A stretch of DNA of 64,000 nt from Meloidogyne chitwoodi. Taxonomy: Eukaryota; Nematoda; Chromadorea; Rhabditida; Meloidogynidae. The stretch spans positions 2,108,001-2,172,000 of the forward strand of contig JACZZP010000015.1 of the NCBI GenBank assembly GCA_015183035.1. Reading direction: 5' to 3'. The notes beneath the pieces are model-generated. The model made no database searches and had not been told where the DNA came from. It saw only the letters and a list, made by a program, of their open reading frames with translations. A program made the position numbers and the translations under genes. Every line of letters starts with the position of its first letter. The stretch's first letter is position 1. Below, one piece after another: positions 34,735 through 55,590 of this stretch.

Positions 34735-35170
34735 TTTTCACGTTGTCAATAATGGCTAAAAAGCCCTTCACAAACGTTTATTATATTATTAGCCTTTACG
34801 TCGATGGCCTTTTGTTGCTCTTCTATAATTCTTCCATTTCCTGGACGAATATTTACCTCATCTTATAAAGTCTTTTTTTAGTTACTCAACATGCTTTTAG
34901 TCTTCAACATTTCCCCTTTTCTTCCATCAGTTTCCTCTTCTTTTTCTTCACATTTTTTGCTTAGTTTCCTGTCCCTTGGCCACTTTGTTTCTCGATTTTT
35001 TCTATTTTAGTTATTCCCTTGCTGCTCACCCTTTTCCATCTCCTTGCAAATATATACACATCCATCGCTCAAATGTCCTCCCATTATAATATTTATTCCA
35101 TCGTTCGGTCAAGAGCAATAGCACATGCCTTTACTCCCCTCGACATCTGCTTAATATGTACTTAAGTAGG
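34735..35170. other. compositionally unusual, pyrimidine-rich, lower-AT stretch
   Basis: Unlike its surroundings, this block has few homopolymer runs, many CC/TC words and clearly more G+C by eye. No open frame longer than about 25 codons was found on either strand, so a protein exon is unlikely. It may be a non-coding RNA, an untranslated exon or a decayed sequence. Confidence 0.4.
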
Positions 35171-35221
35171 CGGAATAAATATATAAAATATAATAAACCT
35201 GAAATATAAATAACTTAGAGG

Positions 35222-35412
35222 ATTGATTAACTTTTTTTTAAAGAAAATAAACTTTGCATAAAAATAAACTTGAAGCAAAAAAGTAAATAAACTTGAAACC
35301 AAACTTTATTTAATTAGATATTCAACTTTAAAATAAATATAACTATAATTCAAGTTTATTTTTTTCAAGTTTATTTATTAAAAAAAAACTTGAAAATAAA
35401 CTTGTAGCATAA
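35222..35412. repeat. AACTTGAAGCAAAAA minisatellite upstream of innexin
   Basis: Several copies of AAACTTGAAGCAAAAA, AAATAAACTTGAAAC and their reverse complement (CAAGTTTATTTTTT) alternate here, so the tract can fold back on itself. Confidence 0.6.
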
Positions 35413-35776
35413 CAATCTTTTTAATATTTTATGCTTTATTAATTTAATATAAAATTTTAATATTTTAGAAAATGTATTTAATATTTTCATTTTTTATTAA
35501 TAAAAATATTGATATTTAAAAACACATTTCTACACGCAAATAAGAAAAATAAATAAATAAAAAATCAAAAAATGAGGCATAAACGGCTATTTTTATTTTT
35601 ATTATTTTAGCAACCATTCTTATGTTTATTTTGAAACAAAACCTGCCTAAAAATTTAAATGTAAGTTTTTTGTTTTTTTTAATAAAATATATAATTTTTT
35701 TAGGTCTTTCTTAGATTTATTTTAATAAATATTTTAAATATAATAAGCAAAACTGGCGGCAGGAGCACGTAGTGGA

Positions 35777-37875
35777 ATGCTTCTCTATTATTTTGCTAGC
35801 GCTGTAAAATCTATTCAATTTCATGTTGATGATGATATTATTGATAAGCTCAATTATTATTATACTACTGCTATCATTATTGGTAAAGCTTATTTTTGAT
35901 ATTATTTATAAGCTTCAAGTTTTAATTAAAACTTGCTTCAAGTTTTATTCTTATTTTTTTTATTATTTTTGCTTCAAGTTTTTATTTTTTTAAATAAACT
36001 TTTTTTTTTTAAATTGAACAAAGTTTTAATTTTAAGTTTTTGCAATTCTGGTTTCAACAAAGGAATACCTCGGAAATCCGATCCAGTGCTGGGTTCCCGC
36101 AACTTTTACTGAACCAATGGAGCAATATACAGAAAATTATTGTTTTGTTCAGGTTTTTATTTTTTACCATAAAATATTTAAAAAAAATAAATTTTTAGAG
36201 TACATATTTTTTGCCATTAAATGATTACATTCCAAAAATACTTAGTGAGAGGGAACAGCGTCAAATTGGTTATTATCAATGGGTGAGAACTAAATAAAAT
36301 TTAAAAATAAAAATTAAATTTAAAATATGTTTAAATAATTTTTAAGGTCCCATTTGTATTAGCTTTAAAAGCCCTTCTATTTTATGTCCCAACAATAGTT
36401 TGGAGGCTTTTAAGTTGGCAATCTGGAATTCATGTCCAATCTCTTGTTCAAATGGCATGTGATTCAAGGTTATTAGATGCTGAAAGTCGCCAACGTGCAA
36501 TGCAAACAATTGCGGTAAATTTAATTAAAATGTTTAATTAAATTATTTAAAAATGTTATTTTTTAAATTAGACAAATGTTGAAGAAGCATTACATGTAAA
36601 ACATCAGGTAGGAAAAATAAAATAAATGAACTTTAATATGTTTGGAAGAAAACAAATAAACTTTGTTGGGAAATAAACAAATAAAATAAACTTTGTTGGG
36701 AAGAAAAAAACAAATAAACTTTAATTTAAATAAACTTGTAACTTTTTTAATTTTTAAGCTTGGAGGTAGTCGCTTAAGAATGTTAAATTTAATAATTTGC
36801 ACAAGGAGTAGTGGTGCTGCTGTTACTTTTCTTTATATTTCTGTCAAGATACTTTATACGGTAGTAATTCAAATTAAAGTCAGATCTTTATTTTACATAA
36901 CCCCTCTATTTTATATAAAACTATTTTTTTTTGAATTTTATGAAAGATTTTCCCGCTTTTTACTATTTAATAAATTTAAATTAACTAATTTAGGTAAATA
37001 TTGTTGGCCAAATTTTTTTGCTCAATACATTCCTCGGTAACAGAAGTCGTTGGTATGGTTTACATGTTTTACAGGATTTAATGAATGGTCATGAATGGGA
37101 GGAAAGTGGACATTTCCCAAGAGTTACACTTTGTGATTTTGAAGTTAAAGTGCTTGGAAATGTTCATAGACATACTGTCCAATGTGTTTTGATGATTAAT
37201 ATGTTTGTTATTTATTTATTTTTAAAAGATTTTTAAGCGAAAAAATTTTTTTAAATTTTTTTTTGGAAAATGAGGATACTATTGATCCATCTGAACTTAA
37301 AAACATATAACTTTTCTTTTAATAAACCAATAAATAAGTTTTATATATCATTTGATAGAGGAGACTTTCTTCTATAAAATATCCTAAAATTAAATTTTTG
37401 GACAAATTTAGAATAGAAATATGAATTTTTAAGTATTAGGGGGCAAGTATGGATTAGCAATCAGTCTGACCCCGTTATCATTTTTTAAATTAAAAAAAAT
37501 TTTTTGTTAAATTAAAAACATTATTTAAAATTAAGGTTCAATGAAAAAATATTTTTATTTCTTTGGTTTTGGTATTTTTTATTAGCAGCAGCAACTTTTT
37601 GTTCTCTTCTTTATTGGCTATTTATTTCAATAATGCCTAGTAGACAATTAAATTTTGTTGGAAAATATTTAACGGGGATTGAAGGATATAAAATGGTTGA
37701 TTCACAATCTTTAAGACGTTTTGTTTTTCATTTTCTAAGACAAGATGGAGTTTTTCTTTTACGTATGGTTGCTACACATGCTGGAGAATTAGCTTGTTAT
37801 GAATTGGCAAAACGTTTATGGGATAATTTTATGGGAGGATCTCAAGAAAGAGGAACTAAAATGCATGATGTTTAG
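35777..37875 (+). CDS. innexin (gap-junction channel protein)
   Basis: Eight exons join in frame (35777-35882, 36037-36152, 36199-36282, 36347-36514, 36572-36607, 36759-36860, 36994-37202, 37536-37875), giving 386 residues, usual for innexins. Family signatures are present in order: [52 protein letters not shown], the short loop [74 protein letters not shown], then the fourth membrane segment ([20 protein letters not shown]). Four membrane spans and two extracellular Cys-bearing loops follow the innexin plan. Such hemichannels couple cells electrically and metabolically. The start Met matches the N-terminus common to UNC-9-like innexins; which paralogue it is cannot be decided here. Confidence 0.93.
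37300..37440. repeat. foldback-family partial copy in innexin intron 7
   Basis: TATATCATTTGATAGAGGAG at about 37346-37365, with flanking ATAACTTTT and ATGAATTTTTAAG words, resembles the arms of the foldback family. Only one arm is obvious. It lies inside the intron 37203-37535. Confidence 0.5.
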
Positions 37876-38915
37876 AAGAAAATATTTATTTAAGGAATAT
37901 TTCTGATCATCGGGAAATTTTTGGGACCGACCACACAATCCCTCAAATAAACTTGGTTAGTTAAAAGATTGATTAACATTTCAAAAAAATAAACTTGAAA
38001 CAAATAAATAAACTTGAAACAAAAAAATTAACTTAATAAACTTGAAACATTCGCGCTGCACCTATTTAAAATTAAAAAAAGAGCTTTCATTTATCAGGCA
38101 AATTATTTCTATTTACATGTTTCATTCCCTATAAATATATTTTATACTTATTTTTGAGTTACTTAACTCTATAGATCAATCAACTCTATAGGTGGTTTTT
38201 AATATTTTTATTATTTCTTAATCTATTAATTTGAGAAATCAAAAGGTTTGTGATCTATAGGGGATACTCAGTATTTTCATAATTTTTTTTAATATTTTAT
38301 TTGTTTTTTAATAAATTAAACTATACTTGCTTTAATTTAAAGATTTTTGGTTAAAAAATTCTTAAAGAATAAATCAGTTTAGTAAATTATAAAAGCAAAT
38401 TTGACACGGGACCATACCTTTAAAAAGAAAGAAAAATTTATATATATACAAATATAAATTGGGTGCTTGAAAACATGAAAATTTCAAAATAATAAAATAT
38501 TATAAATAAATTATTTAAAAAAAATTTTTGTATAAATAAATAGAGAGGTTTAATGGTAAAAATGAAATAAACATAAAAATAGGAGGATCTTCAAAAAAAA
38601 TAGAAAACTTAACAAAATTAAATTTCTGAAATGATCAAAAAATATATTTTTATCCCAAATTTATTAAAAAAAATATTTAATGAAAATTTAAAATATAATA
38701 AATTTAATTTTTGAGTGAATAACACAATCATTTAATCTTTTTTTAATTTTGGATAATTAATAATTTTTGTTTATTTTTTTTAAAATAAATTGGTTGGTTG
38801 TGGTTTACTCAAAAATTAAAATTTATTTTTAAAAACAAAAATTTTTTTTAATAAAATTAAATTTGATAAATAAAGTCATAATTTATATAATGTCAAAATT
38901 TAAAACAAATCCGTC
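37876..38915. other. convergent region between innexin and egl-13
   Basis: Both genes end here, so it holds two 3' untranslated regions. A GAAGCAA-family tract with CTTGAAACAAA words is at about 37946-38050. No gene seen. Confidence 0.5.
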
Positions 38916-46477
<7,562 letters not shown>

Positions 46478-46540
46478 AATTTTATACTTAAATTATTGTA
46501 AATGTTATTATTGTAAAAATAAAAAATAAAAAGAAATAAA

Positions 46541-46785
46541 AAAATCAGAATTATTAAAAACAACATTTTCCAGAAAAATCAGAATTATTTTAAAACAACA
46601 TTTCCGGAAAGATCAGAATTATTAAAAAAAAACTTTTCCAGAAAAATCAGAATTATTTAAAAACAACATTTTCCGGAAAAATCAGAATTATTTTAAAACA
46701 ACATTTCCGGAAAGATCAGAATTATTAAAAAAAACTTTTCCAGAAAAATCAGAATTATTTAAAAACAACATTTTCCGGAAAGATA
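46541..46785. repeat. tandem array of TTTTCCGGAAAAATCAGAATT units (reverse), in the egl-13 5' flank
   Basis: About eight copies in the orientation opposite to 45236-45395. A 125-bp higher-order unit appears to be duplicated (about 46590-46690 and 46695-46780). It starts some 65 bp upstream of the egl-13 start codon. Confidence 0.88.
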
Positions 46786-47649
46786 GGGAAAAAATAGAAA
46801 AATAAGAAGGTTGTGTTTAATGACTCCACATAATTAGCAAAGCACTCCTTATACAAAAATAATTTAAAATATATTTATTTAAATAAATAAATAATATTTT
46901 TAAAAGATAATAAAGATTAAATAAATACCATTCTTAATAATAATAATAGGGACAAAGACAAGGTGTTGTTAGGAAGAAGAAAAGCACTCTATTAAATTAA
47001 AAAACAAAAAATAATTTTGTTAAAATTGTTTATTTATTAAAATAAATAAAAAATATATTTAAATTAAAAAAAAGATTTACTTTTTTATTAATTTAAAAAT
47101 TTATTAATTAAAAAATAAATCAGGGCAAAGAGGACGATTCAGAGTCGGGGAAACATCCTTTCTTTAGCTTAATTGACCTTTTTTAATTTTTTTAGATTAA
47201 TTAATTTTTAATAAAAAAAGGGAAAATGGTAGAATGGTAAAAAAGACAGTAAATAAAATATAAAATGTTTTTAATGTATTTCCTTTTTATTTAGAAAAAA
47301 GAAAAATAAGAATTGCTTCTTTTGCGCAATAAATAAATTTATTATTAAACAAAAAGCATTTTAGTAGTCAAATGTTAAAATAAATTAAAAAAAAGGTGTT
47401 TTATAAGGCACTTAAAAGATTAAATAAAAATATATAAATTGGTAGTTTTAAGCATTGTTTTTAAATTAGAGGATATTTTGTTTTTATTTTAATAAATATA
47501 TAGGAGAAAAGAGGTGAAAATGAAGGAGGATATATGCCTTAAATTATATCCTAAAATGCATTAATAAAATAAAATAATTAATTTATTAAAAAAAGAAATT
47601 ACGAAATTAAATAAAAAAATTTAAAGTGCCGGAAATTGGAAAAGAAAAA

Positions 47650-47890
47650 GCGCCGCAAACTGGGGGGACTGTACAGCGGGAGCAAGTCAGTTTACCGCAA
47701 GGCCGGTTTACCGCAGGGCTATAACTTCTTTTACATTTACCAAAAATTTTAGACCCAAACATGGTTCGACTCAGCTCGACGAGCTGAGTCGAATGACACT
47801 AAGATCTCTATTATATGACAATTATAAACAGAGTTATAGCCCTGCGGTAAACCGGCCTTGCGGTAAACTGGGGTGTACCCCTGTACAGCA
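47650..47890. mobile_element. inverted-repeat element with palindromic centre
   Basis: CAGTTTACCGCAAGGCCGGT at 47688-47707, continuing TTACCGCAGGGCTATAAC, is matched in inverted form at about 47831-47869 (GTTATAGCCCTGCGGTAAAC, CGGCCTTGCGGTAAACTG). A 29-bp palindrome with 14-bp arms sits between them (about 47765-47793, TTCGACTCAGCTCG then CGAGCTGAGTCGAA). CTGTACAGC flanks it on both sides (47669 and 47881), possibly a target duplication. GC-rich against its surroundings. No coding capacity. Confidence 0.75.
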
Positions 47891-49029
47891 GAACCTTTTT
47901 TTAAATTAATAAATAATAAAATTAAATTTAAAACAAAAAATAATAAATATATATTTAAAATTAAATATATTCAATAATTTAAATAATTTTGCATTAAAAT
48001 ATAAATATTTTTTTTGTTCACACATTAAAAGATTAATTTAAAAAATAACCAAGAGTATACGATAAATAAAAAAATTAAAAAAAAAGAGGAATAATGGAGA
48101 TAAATATAATGGATGTTATAAACCCTCTCCAATTCTCTAATCCAACAAATTTACTTTTTAAAAAAAATATTTATTTATTTATTATTAAAGCTTTTATTTA
48201 TAAAAATGTGTCCACATATCTCCCCTCATTCAATTATATCACCTAGGCAAAATATAGAAATAATTAAAAATCATCTTTAAATGCTCTAAAATCCTTAAAA
48301 ATAAAATAAAAAAATATAACAGAAAAATAGAGAATAATAAAAATAAAAATATGGCACGCAATATTCTTAAATTATTCAAATGTCTTAGAAAATTGCGCAA
48401 GAGAGAAAGTTAATTGCGCGAAAAAAAAAAAAGAAGAAAGAATTTTATATTAAAAATAAAAAAAATTAAATATTATAATAATTTTCTAATTTTTAATTTG
48501 CTAAAAAATAGGGGAAAGAGAAGAAAAGAGAGAGAGAGCACCTGAAGCAACAAGTTGTTGCTTTTCAAATTTAAATAATTAATTAATAAAAACTAAAAAT
48601 TATTATTATTTTTTGTGCTAAAATATAAATTTATTTAATAGAGAAAATTAATTTTTATAAAAATAATTTATTTGCAATTTTTAAAAAATAAAAACCTAAA
48701 AAATAACAAAAAAAGACTAAAAATAACAATTAATCTTAGAAACTTTAAAAATAAATAACCTTTTTTTAATCTCTTATTTAATTAAACTACAAATCCGGGA
48801 AAATTATTTATTTTTTTATTCTAATAAATTTTCTTTTTTTTGCGTTCTATTGACCGCGCGACATTAAAAAACATAATAAAACTAATAAATATTATTTCTT
48901 TTGTTTTTTAAAAATAAAAATAGAAATTTAAAATAATAAAGCATAAAACACACAACATTTAGTATATTATTTTTTGATATTAAAAAAATTTATTAAAATA
49001 AATTCCTAAATATAGCAGAATGTTGTACT

Positions 49030-49190
49030 TTATGCTGCAAAAAAGTTTATTTTAAACTTGAAGCAAAAAAGTTTATTTTTAATAATTAAACTTGAAAGTT
49101 ATAACTTTAATATTTAAACTTGAAACAAATTAAAAATAAAACTTGAAAGTTTGTAAACTTTAATTTTTTAATTAAACTTGAAGCAACTTA
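49030..49190. repeat. AAACTTGAAGCAAAAAAG minisatellite
   Basis: Degenerate copies of TAAACTTGAAGCAA / AACTTGAAAGTT in one orientation, related to the tracts in the DM13-gene introns and upstream of the innexin gene. Confidence 0.6.
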
Positions 49191-51641
49191 AAAATTACTT
49201 TATGTTTACAATTAAATAAAGAAAAAATGCAACTTTTTGCAGAAATTAATTTTTTTAATTATTTTTAGATATAAAAATCAAAAAAATATTTATTAAATAA
49301 AAATTAATTTAAGCTTTATTAAAAATATTTATTTATTAAAAAATAAAATAAAGCACATTTTTTACTTAAAAATAAGGGAAAACAATGATTATTTTTTTAT
49401 TCTCCAAATTGGCATAGAAACAAAAAAATATATAATTTTAAGTAAAAAACAATAGAAAAGAAAATAACTAAAAAGAAAAAAGAATTTTTAAAAAACAATA
49501 AACTATTATTACTAAGCCAAGCCAGCTGGTCGCTGCGCTCATTACTAAACATAAAAAAAATTTTTTTACTTGAAAAAAAGAAAATGCTGCAAAGCTTGGA
49601 CATAAATGAGAAAGAAGGAGATAACAAGTTTATTATTTTAATCAGTTTTAAAATTTTAAAAAAATGTTTAAAAATTAGAAGAATTATCTTGAGAAGGTAT
49701 AGTTTGCTGCGAATTTATTAAAATATAAAAAATTGAAGCAAAACAAAAAATTCAAAATTATTAAAATAAATTAAGAAACTCTTCATAGTTTAAAAAAAAA
49801 CTATTTTAAAAATTATTATAAAAAAGAAGATTAAAGAATAATTTTTTTAATAATGGAAATATCCTTTAAATAATAATATACATTGTTTTATAAAAATTCT
49901 TTGATCTTCTTTTTTTTTAAAAAATAATAGAGCTAGGGAATTGGCCAAATTTAGCGTTACTCTATTTTATGGATATAAATTCTAAAAACTATTCTACCCT
50001 CTCATAAAAACATTAACCAAACTTAGTTACTCTATTTATTGCTCAATGACCAAAAATAAATAAGAGAGAAAGATAATATTAAATTTTAAAAATTTAATAA
50101 TTATTAATTTAAATTAAAATAGACAAGAAACTGAATCAAAGTTTAAAAATAAATTTAAAGGGATTAGAGCTGAGAATTAAATTAAAAAATTAATATTTGT
50201 TGCTATTAAAAACAATAAATAAATAATAAAAAAAAGAAGCCGTTAATTTGTCGAGATTTTAACGTTGAAAAAGCTAAAAATAAAAAAAGAAAGGCTTTAA
50301 TAAATAAAAAGAACTTAAAAGAGTCGCGCGAGTAAAAATAAAATAAAAAATAAATAAAAATTTTGAGGGATCAGTTAATTTTAGAGTAAGTTAAAAGATA
50401 AAATGAAAAGAAAAAAATTAAATAAAAAAATGAGAACAAATAAAAAAATTACAAAATAAACAAAAGCATTGCGGGAACAAAAGCAAAAAAATAAAATGAA
50501 AATGAAAAATAAAATAAAAAATTTATTTTAAAGTTAAATGATAAAACAAAAAGAAAGGATTATTTTATTTAATGTTCATATTTTAATTAAAATTAGAGAA
50601 AAAGACAAAAGTATATATAGTTAAATTAATAAAACTTAAAGCAAGTTTTATTTTTAAAGACTTAAGTTTATAAACATAATTTTTACAAACAAGTTTGTAA
50701 ACATTATTTTTACAAACTTAAGCTTATAATGTTTCTTTATGACTTAAACTTTATTTTGCTAACAATATTCAAACTTATAAAATTAATTTAAAAAAATAAA
50801 CTTGCTTCAGGTTTATACCTATTTTAATTTTCAAACTACTTGAGTCTTGTTTTTGTTTTTTAACTTAAATATAATTATTTCTTTAATATATTTTTCTTTT
50901 TGTCTTTATTTTTATCTTTTTTATTCATTCCACTTCTAACCTTTTGTTTGTCCTCTGCCGCGCCCAAAAAAATTTTTTTTAGCCCAAGTAGAATAATACA
51001 TAAAGTTTTTGGAGGAAAGAAGGATGGGGGTTAGTAATCAAGGCAGAGTGAACATAAACAAACATTTACTACAATTTATTCTTTCTCATCAAACGAATTT
51101 TTTTGCTTTTTATTTTTGTTTTAAATTTTCCAAAAAAAACTTTTTAATGAAAAAAGTAAAATAAATAATAGAGAAAAATTTATAAATTTTAAAGATTATG
51201 AAAATTAGCCTAGAAATTTAATTTGAAAATAAAATTATTAATTATTTAAAACTTAAAATTAAAATGAAAAAAAAATTTTTTTGCTGTCTAATAACAAAAA
51301 TGAATTTATGTAAAAACAAACAAAATTTTAGTCTGCTTAAAAAAGTGAGTTTTTCCATTTTCTCAATATTAAAGCTATTTTGTCCTTATTTTATCAGCAA
51401 AATATTTCTAAAATTAATAATAAAAAAGTACTTTTTTAAATATATTTTGTTAATTAAAAAAACAAAAGTAGCATTCAAAATAAACAGATAGACAAATAAA
51501 TATATAAATAAAAGCAAAAATATTTAAATTTGTAAAATAATTTTAAAATTTATAAAATAATAAATTATTTGAATAATTATTTTGCAGCAAAAAAAAATAA
51601 TAAAAATTTAAATATATATACATAAGAAATAATTTCAACTA

Positions 51642-51714
51642 AGTTCGCGCTAGTCTAGTGGTTAAAGCGTTTGCTTACACTTACAAACTTGAAAGTTCGA
51701 ATCCAATGGAAACT
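51642..51714 (+). pseudogene. tRNA-like remnant, possibly tRNA-Val (TAC)
   Basis: A D-arm-like block (CTAGTCTAGTGGTTAAAGCG), a stem GTTTG...CAAAC around CTTACAC, and a T-loop motif GTTCGAATCC occur in correct order. The anticodon loop is three bases too long, and the acceptor and T stems pair poorly. It therefore looks like a decayed tRNA or the head of a tRNA-derived SINE. Confidence 0.4.
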
Positions 51715-52799
51715 AAACATATGGAAAACGATAAAAATTACAAATATGAAAGTACCAACTTAAGTTTTGTGTAATGCAATTCTATAAAAATTTTAATATT
51801 TAAATTAATTTAAATAGAGTTTTACTTAAAAAGTATCCCCCAACAACAACTAGTTTAAAATAATATATTTAACGCGTCAGATTTTATATAATTTTTAAAA
51901 TAAAGATTATATCTATTTTCTTTTCTTTTAAAAAAAAAGAAAACAATCACCACTATTTTGTTTTTCAATTGTTCTCTATTTTTATTTTATTATTTTATTT
52001 TCTCCTTTTTTTAAATAAAATCTTAAAAATAGTTATTTATTTTTTTGTTTACATTTTACAATTAGAATATATTTTAGAATAATAAAAAAAATAAAAAAAT
52101 TAAAAGCAGCTGCTAAACTAAAAATACTCTATTTTTCTCTACTTTGCCGCTTCTTCTTTTTTTAGTTTTATATAAATGCGCATAAACTCACTCAGATTTT
52201 TTACTATTAAAAATAAAAAAGCGTAATAGAAAACAATGAGAAAAGTATGGCAAAAGGCATTAGAAGAAAAGAATTAAATAAATAAGCAAAAAATAATAAT
52301 TATTAAAATGTCAGAATGTCATTTTAATAATTTCAACTAATGGAAATTTGGAATTTTGAAAAACTTTTTGATAAGATTTTAATTAAAAGTAGAGAGATAT
52401 AAGAAGACTTTGGATATAATTAAAGTTAAGAGGTAGTTAGAGTCTACTTATAAAAATAAATATATTATTATTATTTAATATTTGACATTTTGAAATATTT
52501 ATTTATTTTTTAATTTTCTTTATTTTATAAAATAAACACATCTTTTGTTTTTTTTTTAAATATATAATTCTTTTATTTATTAAAAGTGTTCAAAAAAATG
52601 ATTAAGTAAAAAAGCCTTGTCAAAACTGATCCATAAATAAAATAAAAAAAGTTGAAAAATGGTTAAAAAGCAAAAAGAAATCTCAGAGAATAATGATCAA
52701 AAAAAATAAAAAAAAATCTTTTTTCAAAAAAAAATAAAAAAGGAAATAATGGGCGTAAGAGTACACTTGAGTCTAGCGTTAATAACTAAATAAAAAACA

Positions 52800-53060
52800 A
52801 ATATTTTGAAAAGATTTTGGTATAATTGGATAGAGAATTAAATTCCTCACAAAATTAATGAAAAATAAAAAATATTGATAAAAAGATAAAAAAGATATGA
52901 GCAAAAAACTTGATGAATTAGTGGTTTTTAGAGCATATATTTTTGTAAAAATTAATTAAATTTTTTAAATTTTTATTTTTAAACAAAATTTAATATTTTC
53001 TATCAAATATTCCAAAAAAGTTCAACTTTTATTAAGAAAAAAAAGTTGAGACTCTAATTG
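52800..53060. repeat. foldback-family copy
   Basis: TTTTGGTATAATTGGATAGA at 52809-52828, then GAATTAAATTCCTCACAAAA. Inner AAAGATATGAGCAAAAAACT and a weak opposing arm near 52995-53015 match the plan of the copies at 2371 and 40570. Confidence 0.55.
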
Positions 53061-55369
53061 CCTTGATTCAACTAGTGTGTGTTTTCGATTGAAAAAATAT
53101 ATAAAAAAATAAAATAAAATTTTTGGCGGCTTCTGCAACGATTTGATGCAATGTAATCGTCAACAGATGTGTAAGGGATATAATAGGCCCGGCAAGTAAT
53201 ATCTTTGTTTGGCGGCAAATGAAAAAATAAAATAAAAATTATTTTATTTTTTCAAGATTAAAACAAAAGGGAAAAATAAACAGATTTAAAGAAATAAGAA
53301 TTTTAAGTGAGTAAATATATTCAAAAAAAAAACAATTAATTTATATAATTAATTTAAAAATGTCAAGAGACTCTAATGTACATGAAATTAAAAATTTTAT
53401 TTTTTTATTAAAAAATGGATTTTTAGGTATTTTTAATTAATTTTTTTAGAGATTAAAAATGAATTAATTAATTTTAATTAAAAGGGGAAACGCCTGAGAG
53501 AGTAAAATACAAAATTAATTAAGTAAATGTGGTTTGTTCTAAAAAATAAAAGAATTATTACAACAATTAATATTTTAAAATTAAAGATTCTATTGGGTAA
53601 ATAAATTACTCTTTTAAATTTTATAGACCTAAATATTAAAAATTAAATTTTAAAATATTTCAAAATGGTAACTAATTGTAAATATTACAAAATGTCCAAT
53701 ACCCAAAAATATTTCAAAATGTCAAAAAGTTAAAATATTACAAAATTTTAAGATATTAATTTTTAAATATATGTATATGTAAATAATAAAAAAAATTTTT
53801 TTTTAAAAGAATTAGAAAAAAAAGTTCTGATTTATTCTGCAGTTTTTGTGCCTTTTGTATTAATTTTTGACGAAGAGACAAAATTTGGAAGATGCGATTA
53901 AATAAAAAAATAAAGAATAAATATATTTATTAAATGTATTGTTATGAAGGCCATTTACTTAAATGTGAATATTTATAAAAATTAAAAAATGAGAGAAGAA
54001 TATAGTTTTGAAGAAAAAAAATTAAAAAAATCTGTCAAAAAACTTTTTTTTTTAATTTTTTATTTTTAAAAAATTGGTAATATTTTTATTTTATTATTTA
54101 AATTAAAAATTAAAGAAACAATAAAAAATAAAAAAAATTTTTACCTATAGGGCAGAGATTAAATAAAAATAAAAGAAGGGAAAGTGTAAAAAGAGAGAAG
54201 AGGGGAGTAAATGGAATGCGCAAAGATTAATTAATTAATATAGAGTGGCAAATTTTTATACTTTTTTATCTGCAAAAGAAATATTACACTAAAAAAAAAT
54301 TATTTATTAAATGATTTAGCTATTGTGTCCGTCTCTCTATTTCATCAATTAGAGCAATAAAATTATTTTTTTTTAATTTAATTAAATTAAATAAATAAAA
54401 AATAATTATTTTAATTGCGTAATGATTAATAAATAAATAAATAAATTTAAAAAAAAAATTTAAAAAAATGAAAAACGGACAGAATTAGAATGAATAAAGT
54501 AAATGGACATTAAAACAAAAAAATTTAAAAAAAAAAGATTTGTAACGGTATAGAATATATAAATAATTATCTGATCAGAAAAAAGAAGAAGAAAAAAAGG
54601 ACGTTCATTTGTCCAAATAAAAAATAAACAAAAATTATTCAGTTTGATCTCTAGAAAAAATAATATATTTTTATTTTTTAAATTTTAAAGGTAATAATTT
54701 AATTAAATTAAAATAATATTTAATTAAATAAAGGCAAAATTGGGATTATTTAATTAAAAATTAATTTTAATAAAAATTTTTATTCTTTTCTCTCCCTTTT
54801 TAAATAAATAAGAGAGAAAAAATATTCAAGAATTTATGCCGAATTTATTTATTAATAAATAAATAAATATAAATATTTTATTTATTACACAATAATTTTC
54901 TATCATTGTTGATGACGAAAGCAATAAAAAACTTTTTTTAAGTGTTAAGAGAGAAAAGAAGAGAAAAGAGAGAAAAACAGTAAAAGAGATATTACAAGAG
55001 AAAAAAAAAAGTTTTATTTTTTTTCAAGTTTGTAAGTTTGTGTTGTTTTAAAGGGGAAATGATTGTTTCTATGTCTTGTTGTTGATCGTGGATGTGTGAC
55101 CGTTGGAAATGAGAGTAAAAATCACCAAAAAATTTTTTTTCAAATTTTTTAAACTATTTATTTTTATTAAAAGTTGAAGATCATCTTTTTGTTTTTAAAT
55201 TGTTGTTTTTGACATTTTTGTTTATTTTTTTGGAATTTAATAATTATTAATTAATAAATTAATTAAAAGACCAATAACTTTTTTTAAAAATGTTAAATAA
55301 AATTAATTTTAATATTTTTAGATTAGAAGAGAGTGTTTTATAAAATAACAAAAAATTTTAAATTTTAGA

Positions 55370-55590
55370 AAAGATGCTGAAAAAGTTATGAATTTTTAAA
55401 GAGTTTATGTAAATAACCACCAATATGCGTCTAGGTAAAAAAACAACTATAACTCATTTTAAAATAAAAATATAAAAATAAATTTTATATTAAAAAATAA
55501 AGCAGAGTCTATTCTATAAAATTGCAAAGAATGGATTTTTTAAAATAATTATAAAAAAAGTTATTAATTTTTAAAAAAGGTTGGATCATG
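55370..55590. repeat. diverged foldback-family copy
   Basis: AAAAAGTTATGAATTTTTAA is repeated with small changes near 55380 and 55555, and CAGAGTCTATTCTATAAAAT near 55503 resembles the TTTCTTCTATAAAAT arm at 37367. Family membership is tentative. Confidence 0.35.

Larger units (their letters stand above)
31139..35776. other. 4.6-kb intergenic region between the DM13 gene and the innexin gene
   Basis: No coding region supported. It contains a GC-richer 50-bp island at about 31520-31570 (TGAGCTCGCATCCTAACGAC), a hairpin at 32738-32775, a hAT-type MITE (34148-34470), a pyrimidine-rich low-AT stretch (34735-35170) and the GAAGCAA minisatellite (35222-35412). The 5' untranslated part of the innexin gene probably starts around 35570-35760. 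Confidence 0.55.

Noticed and set aside
51264..51491. 75-codon plus frame MKKKFFCCL...
   Set aside because: Composition (Lys, Phe, Ile, Leu) is that of chance frames in AT-rich DNA; no splice sites or neighbours support it.
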